Part shown: piece after piece, positions 61,289 through 64,000 of the stretch
Numbering within the stretch: the first letter of the stretch is position 1
How the letters are laid out: the number at the start of each line of letters is the position of its first letter
Source of the DNA: Virgibacillus_F necropolis_A
GTDB lineage: Bacteria > Bacillota > Bacilli > Bacillales > Amphibacillaceae
Assembly: GCF_044793635.1 (NCBI RefSeq)
Contig: NZ_CP084992.1
Location: 2,232,001-2,296,000, forward strand
Reading direction: 5' to 3'
Length of the DNA: 64,000 nucleotides
Made by a program: the position numbers and the translations under genes
Notes under the pieces: model-generated
Databases searched by the model: none
Seen by the model: only the letters and a program-made list of their open reading frames with translations
What the model was told of the DNA's origin: nothing

Positions 61289-61624
61289 TTGAGCGAAGCT
61301 GATTCGATTCCGCAAGTAGGTCAAATCGTTCGTATTATGCAAGGCCGCGAGATGGGTCAATACGCGGTTGTTATTAATATGGTTGACAATGGGTATGTCA
61401 TGCTAGCAGACGGGGAAAAACGAAAGTATGATCGACCAAAGAAAAAGAATATACATCATATTGAAGTTATGGATTACATTTCCCCTGAAGTCCAAAATAG
61501 CCTTCTAGAAACTGGTCGTGTCACAAATGGTAAGTTGAGATTTGCCATAGCTAAATTTGTCAATGAAGTTGTGACTGATTTGAAGAAGGGAGACCAACAC
61601 GATGGCGAAAGACGATGTAATTGA
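61289..61624 (+). CDS. KOW-domain RNA-binding protein (L14e/L6e/L27e-like, YbzG-type)
   Basis: About 111 aa. N-terminal KOW-like half (PQVGQIVRIMQGREMGQYAVV, NGYVMLADGEKRKYDRPKKK) resembles the small RNA-binding proteins located before infA in Bacilli. The C-terminal part continues to a stop inside infA, overlapping it by 23 bases. Function unknown; a ribosome-associated role is inferred from the domain and location. Adjacent TTG starts at 61286 and 61289; the second is spaced better from AAGGTGA. Confidence 0.8.
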   Translation: MSEADSIPQVGQIVRIMQGREMGQYAVVINMVDNGYVMLADGEKRKYDRPKKKNIHHIEVMDYISPEVQNSLLETGRVTNGKLRFAIAKFVNEVVTDLKKGDQHDGERRCN

Positions 61625-61820
61625 AGTAGAAGGTACAGTAACGGATACATTGCCAAACGCAATGTTTAAAGTTGAGCTTGAAAACGGTCATACGGTTTTA
61701 GCACATGTATCAGGAAAAATTCGTATGCATTTTATCCGTATTTTACCTGGTGATAAAGTGACAGTTGAACTCTCACCGTATGATTTAACTAGAGGACGGA
61801 TTACGTACCGTTATAAATAA
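61602..61820 (+). CDS. infA: Translation initiation factor IF-1
   Basis: 72-aa OB-fold protein; MAKDDVIEVEGTVTDTLPNA, VLAHVSGKIRMHFIRILPGD and RGRITYRYK. Overlaps the 3' end of the KOW gene; its ribosome site GAAGGGAG lies within that gene. Confidence 0.97.
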   Translation: MAKDDVIEVEGTVTDTLPNAMFKVELENGHTVLAHVSGKIRMHFIRILPGDKVTVELSPYDLTRGRITYRYK

Positions 61821-61855
61821 CCGAGAGAGCTCCGATATAAAAGGAGGTAAAGATG

Positions 61856-61969
61856 ATGAAGGTAAGACCATCTGTAAAACCAATTTGCGAAAAGTGTAAA
61901 GTTATTAAGCGTAAAGGCAAAGTAATGGTGATTTGTGAAAATCCAAAACACAAGCAAAAACAAGGCTAA
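61856..61969 (+). CDS. rpmJ: 50S ribosomal protein L36
   Basis: 37 aa: MKVRPSVKPICEKCKVIKRK, then CENPKHKQKQG; zinc ligands C11, C14, C27 and H32. ATG 61856 is 7 bases after AAAGGAGGT (another ATG at 61853 adds one residue). Confidence 0.96.
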   Translation: MKVRPSVKPICEKCKVIKRKGKVMVICENPKHKQKQG

Positions 61970-61993
61970 TAAACAAGGAGGTGCATTGAGCTT

Positions 61994-62359
61994 ATGGCAC
62001 GTATTGCAGGTATAGATATTCCACGTGATAAACGTGTAGTTATTTCATTAACATACATTTATGGTATTGGAAAAACAACTGCACAGGAAATCCTTAAAGA
62101 AGCAGGCGTTTCAGAAAACACTCGTGTACGCGATCTGACTGAAGATGAGTTAAGTAAAATTCGTAAAGCAATGGACGAATTTACTGTAGAAGGTGATCTT
62201 CGTCGTGAAGTATCCCTAAATATCAAACGATTAATCGAAATCGGATCCTACAGAGGAATCCGTCACCGCCGTGGGTTACCAGTGCGTGGTCAAAAAACGA
62301 AAAACAATTCACGTACTCGTAAAGGTCCACGTCGCACAATGGCTAACAAGAAAAAGTAA
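61994..62359 (+). CDS. rpsM: 30S ribosomal protein S13
   Basis: 121 aa; MARIAGIDIPRDKRVVISLT, YRGIRHRRGLPVRGQKTKNN and the basic C-terminal tail RTRKGPRRTMANKKK that contacts P-site tRNA. Confidence 0.97.
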   Translation: MARIAGIDIPRDKRVVISLTYIYGIGKTTAQEILKEAGVSENTRVRDLTEDELSKIRKAMDEFTVEGDLRREVSLNIKRLIEIGSYRGIRHRRGLPVRGQKTKNNSRTRKGPRRTMANKKK

Positions 62360-62381
62360 CGTGAAGGAGGTAAGCTAATCA

Positions 62382-62771
62382 ATGGTTCGTAAAACTAATA
62401 CGCGAAAGCGTCGTGTGAAAAAGAATATTGATACCGGTATTGCACATATTCGTTCTACATTCAACAACACAATTGTTACGATTACGGATGTGCAAGGAAA
62501 CTCTATTGGATGGAGTTCAGCAGGTGCACTTGGCTTTAAAGGTTCTCGTAAGTCAACACCATTTGCAGCTCAAATGGCAGCTGAAACAGCAGCTAATACA
62601 GCAGTAGAAAATGGCATGAAAACACTAGAAGTAACTGTTAAGGGACCTGGTGCTGGTCGTGAAGCAGCAATCCGTTCCCTACAAGCAGTAGGTCTAGAAG
62701 TAACAGCTATTCGTGATGTAACACCAGTTCCTCACAATGGTTGTCGCCCACCAAAACGTCGTCGTGTATAA
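62382..62771 (+). CDS. rpsK: 30S ribosomal protein S11
   Basis: 129 aa; AHIRSTFNNTIVTITDVQGN, VKGPGAGREAAIRSLQAVGL and the C-terminal TPVPHNGCRPPKRRRV. AAGGAGGT precedes ATG 62382. Confidence 0.97.
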   Translation: MVRKTNTRKRRVKKNIDTGIAHIRSTFNNTIVTITDVQGNSIGWSSAGALGFKGSRKSTPFAAQMAAETAANTAVENGMKTLEVTVKGPGAGREAAIRSLQAVGLEVTAIRDVTPVPHNGCRPPKRRRV

Positions 62772-62787
62772 TTGTACCGTATATAAT

Positions 62788-62816
62788 TTGTCACCCTGTC
62801 TATAATGGGTTATGAT
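62788..62816 (+). promoter_or_regulatory. Candidate rpoA promoter
   Basis: TTGTCA (62788-62793), 17 bases, TATGAT (62811-62816): one mismatch to consensus in each element. It lies in the 228-base rpsK-rpoA spacer. Confidence 0.6.
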
Positions 62817-62942
62817 AGCTAAAAGTGTGGGAAGTAAAAAGGTAAGGTCTTTTTATCATCCTAGCCGACAGCATCGATGAACGACAGAAAATACGAAAGA
62901 AATACAATAGTGCAGAAACGCCACTGCCTATTTGGGGAATTT

Positions 62943-62966
62943 CGGTTAGACCGCTATGTCTAGCCG
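62943..62966 (+). promoter_or_regulatory. Hairpin in the rpoA leader
   Basis: CGGTTAGAC (62943-62951) pairs with GTCTAGCCG (62958-62966, one G-U pair); outer GAAAC (62920s) and GTTTC (62969-62973) may extend it, and TTTTT follows before the ribosome site. It could act in attenuation or mRNA stability. Confidence 0.45.
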
Positions 62967-62999
62967 GGGTTTCGACGTTTTTAAGGAGGGTTTTGTTGA

Positions 63000-63944
63000 A
63001 TGATCGAAATTGAAAAACCAAAAATAGAAACAGTAGAGATCAGCGATGATTCCAAATTTGGTAAATTCGTCGTCGAACCGCTTGAACGTGGATATGGTAC
63101 TACTCTAGGAAACTCCTTGCGTCGTATCCTATTATCCTCACTTCCGGGCGCTGCTGTAACAGCAGTTCAAATCGATGGAGCACAACATGAGTTTTCAACG
63201 ATTGATGGTGTTGTAGAAGATGTTACAACAGTCATTTTAAATCTAAAAAAACTTGCTCTTAAAATTTACTCTGATGAAGAAAAAACTCTAGAGATTGATG
63301 TGCAGGGAGAAGGAAAAGTTACGGCTGCAGATCTAACGTTTGATAGTGATGTTGAAGTATTGAATCCAGAACTTCCAATTGCTACTATTAATGGCAAAGG
63401 AAGCCTGCATATGAAAATAACTGCTGAACGTGGTCGCGGTTATCGCCCTGCAGAGGGGAATAATCATGATGATCAACCAATAGGCGTTATTCCAGTTGAC
63501 TCTATTTTCACACCAGTATCACGCGTGACATATCAAGTTGAAAACACTCGTGTCGGACAAAGCGCGAATTTCGATAAGTTAACATTAGATGTGTCTACAG
63601 ATGGAAGCATTCGTCCTGAGGAAGCAGTTTCTTTAGGTGCAAAAATATTCAATGAACACCTTAATATTTTTGTAGGTTTAACTGACGAAGCACAGAATGC
63701 AGAAATTATGGTTGAAAAAGAAGAAGATCAAAAAGAAAAAGTAATGGAAATGACAATCGAAGAATTAGATCTTTCGGTTAGATCCTATAATTGCTTGAAA
63801 CGTGCTGGTATTAATACCGTACAGGAACTTGCAAATAAATCTGAAGAAGATATGATGAAAGTGCGTAATTTAGGCCGTAAATCTCTTGTTGAGGTAAAAG
63901 TTAAACTTGAAGATCTTGGCTTAGGCTTACGTAATGACGATTGA
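63000..63944 (+). CDS. rpoA: DNA-directed RNA polymerase subunit alpha
   Basis: 314 aa. N-terminal assembly domain (EPLERGYGTTLGNSLRRILLSS split; PVSRVTYQVENTRVG) and C-terminal domain (about 245-314) for UP elements and activators (LDLSVRSYNCLKRAGINTVQ, RNLGRKSLVEVK). ATG 63000 is 9 bases after AAGGAGGG. Confidence 0.98.
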   Translation: MIEIEKPKIETVEISDDSKFGKFVVEPLERGYGTTLGNSLRRILLSSLPGAAVTAVQIDGAQHEFSTIDGVVEDVTTVILNLKKLALKIYSDEEKTLEIDVQGEGKVTAADLTFDSDVEVLNPELPIATINGKGSLHMKITAERGRGYRPAEGNNHDDQPIGVIPVDSIFTPVSRVTYQVENTRVGQSANFDKLTLDVSTDGSIRPEEAVSLGAKIFNEHLNIFVGLTDEAQNAEIMVEKEEDQKEKVMEMTIEELDLSVRSYNCLKRAGINTVQELANKSEEDMMKVRNLGRKSLVEVKVKLEDLGLGLRNDD

Positions 63945-63987
63945 TATAAGACACCTTTAGATATTCATAAAAAGGGAGGGATAGTCC

Positions 63988-64000
63988 ATGGCTAGAAAAT
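63988..64000 (+). CDS. rplQ: 50S ribosomal protein L17 (start only)
   Basis: Only the first four codons (MARK) are in the window, after AAGGGAGGG. Assigned from its position after rpoA, where rplQ follows in Bacilli. Confidence 0.75.

Overview
The window is a chromosomal segment of a low-GC Gram-positive bacterium of the family Bacillaceae. It covers the origin-proximal cysK-fol-lysS / rrn / ctsR-clpC / rpoBC / str / S10-spc-alpha block that is also found in Bacillus subtilis. The 16S variable regions, the intergenic repeats and the protein sequences resemble the Oceanobacillus/Virgibacillus/Lentibacillus group; this is an impression from memory, not a search. Every supported gene is on the + strand. 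TTG and GTG starts are frequent (lysS, ctsR, radA, rpoB, rpoC, adk and others).

Layout. 53-2985: cysK, then folP-folB-folK and a small HTH gene. 2985-3177: remains of dusB, with stop codons, a frameshift and a large internal deletion. 3323-4804: lysS. 4805-5823: non-coding block of degenerate repeats. 5824-16850: two nearly identical 16S-23S-5S units with nine tRNA genes (Val, Thr, Lys, Leu, Gly, Leu, Arg, Pro, Ala) between them; only the first unit has an upstream promoter, an extra promoter lies in its 23S-5S spacer, and one strong terminator closes the array. 16901-17046: dispersed repeat. 17155-17853: MgtC-family membrane protein. 17976-22730: CtsR-controlled ctsR-mcsA-mcsB-clpC operon. 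22878-31919: radA, PIN/TRAM protein, gltX, T-box-controlled cysE-cysS, mrnC, rlmB, rae1, sigH. 31991-36459: rpmG-secE-nusG, rplK, rplA, rplJ-rplL and a ybxB-like methyltransferase. 36963-49401: rpoB, rpoC, an L7Ae-like protein, rpsL, rpsG, fusA, tuf. 49954-64000: the S10-spc-alpha ribosomal protein cluster with secY, adk, infA, rpoA and the first codons of rplQ.

Together these genes encode much of the translation and transcription machinery (rRNA, tRNA, ribosomal proteins, elongation factors, RNA polymerase core, SigH), protein quality control (McsB/ClpC), and folate and cysteine supply. Control is mostly by cis elements visible in the sequence: a CtsR operator, a Cys T-box, an L10 leader, two putative L1 operators, rRNA boxA elements and many sigma-A promoters and terminators.

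I did not find a new enzymatic or defence system; this is an ordinary housekeeping region. What stands out is local erosion of an otherwise conserved gene order (pabBAC, disA, ispDF and map are absent from their usual positions, dusB is a relic), several families of intergenic repeats (two copies flank rpsG; a REP-like palindrome pair lies between tuf and rpsJ), and some unusual mRNA leaders (nusG, rplK/rplA, rpoB, the rpoB-rpoC spacer, rpoA).
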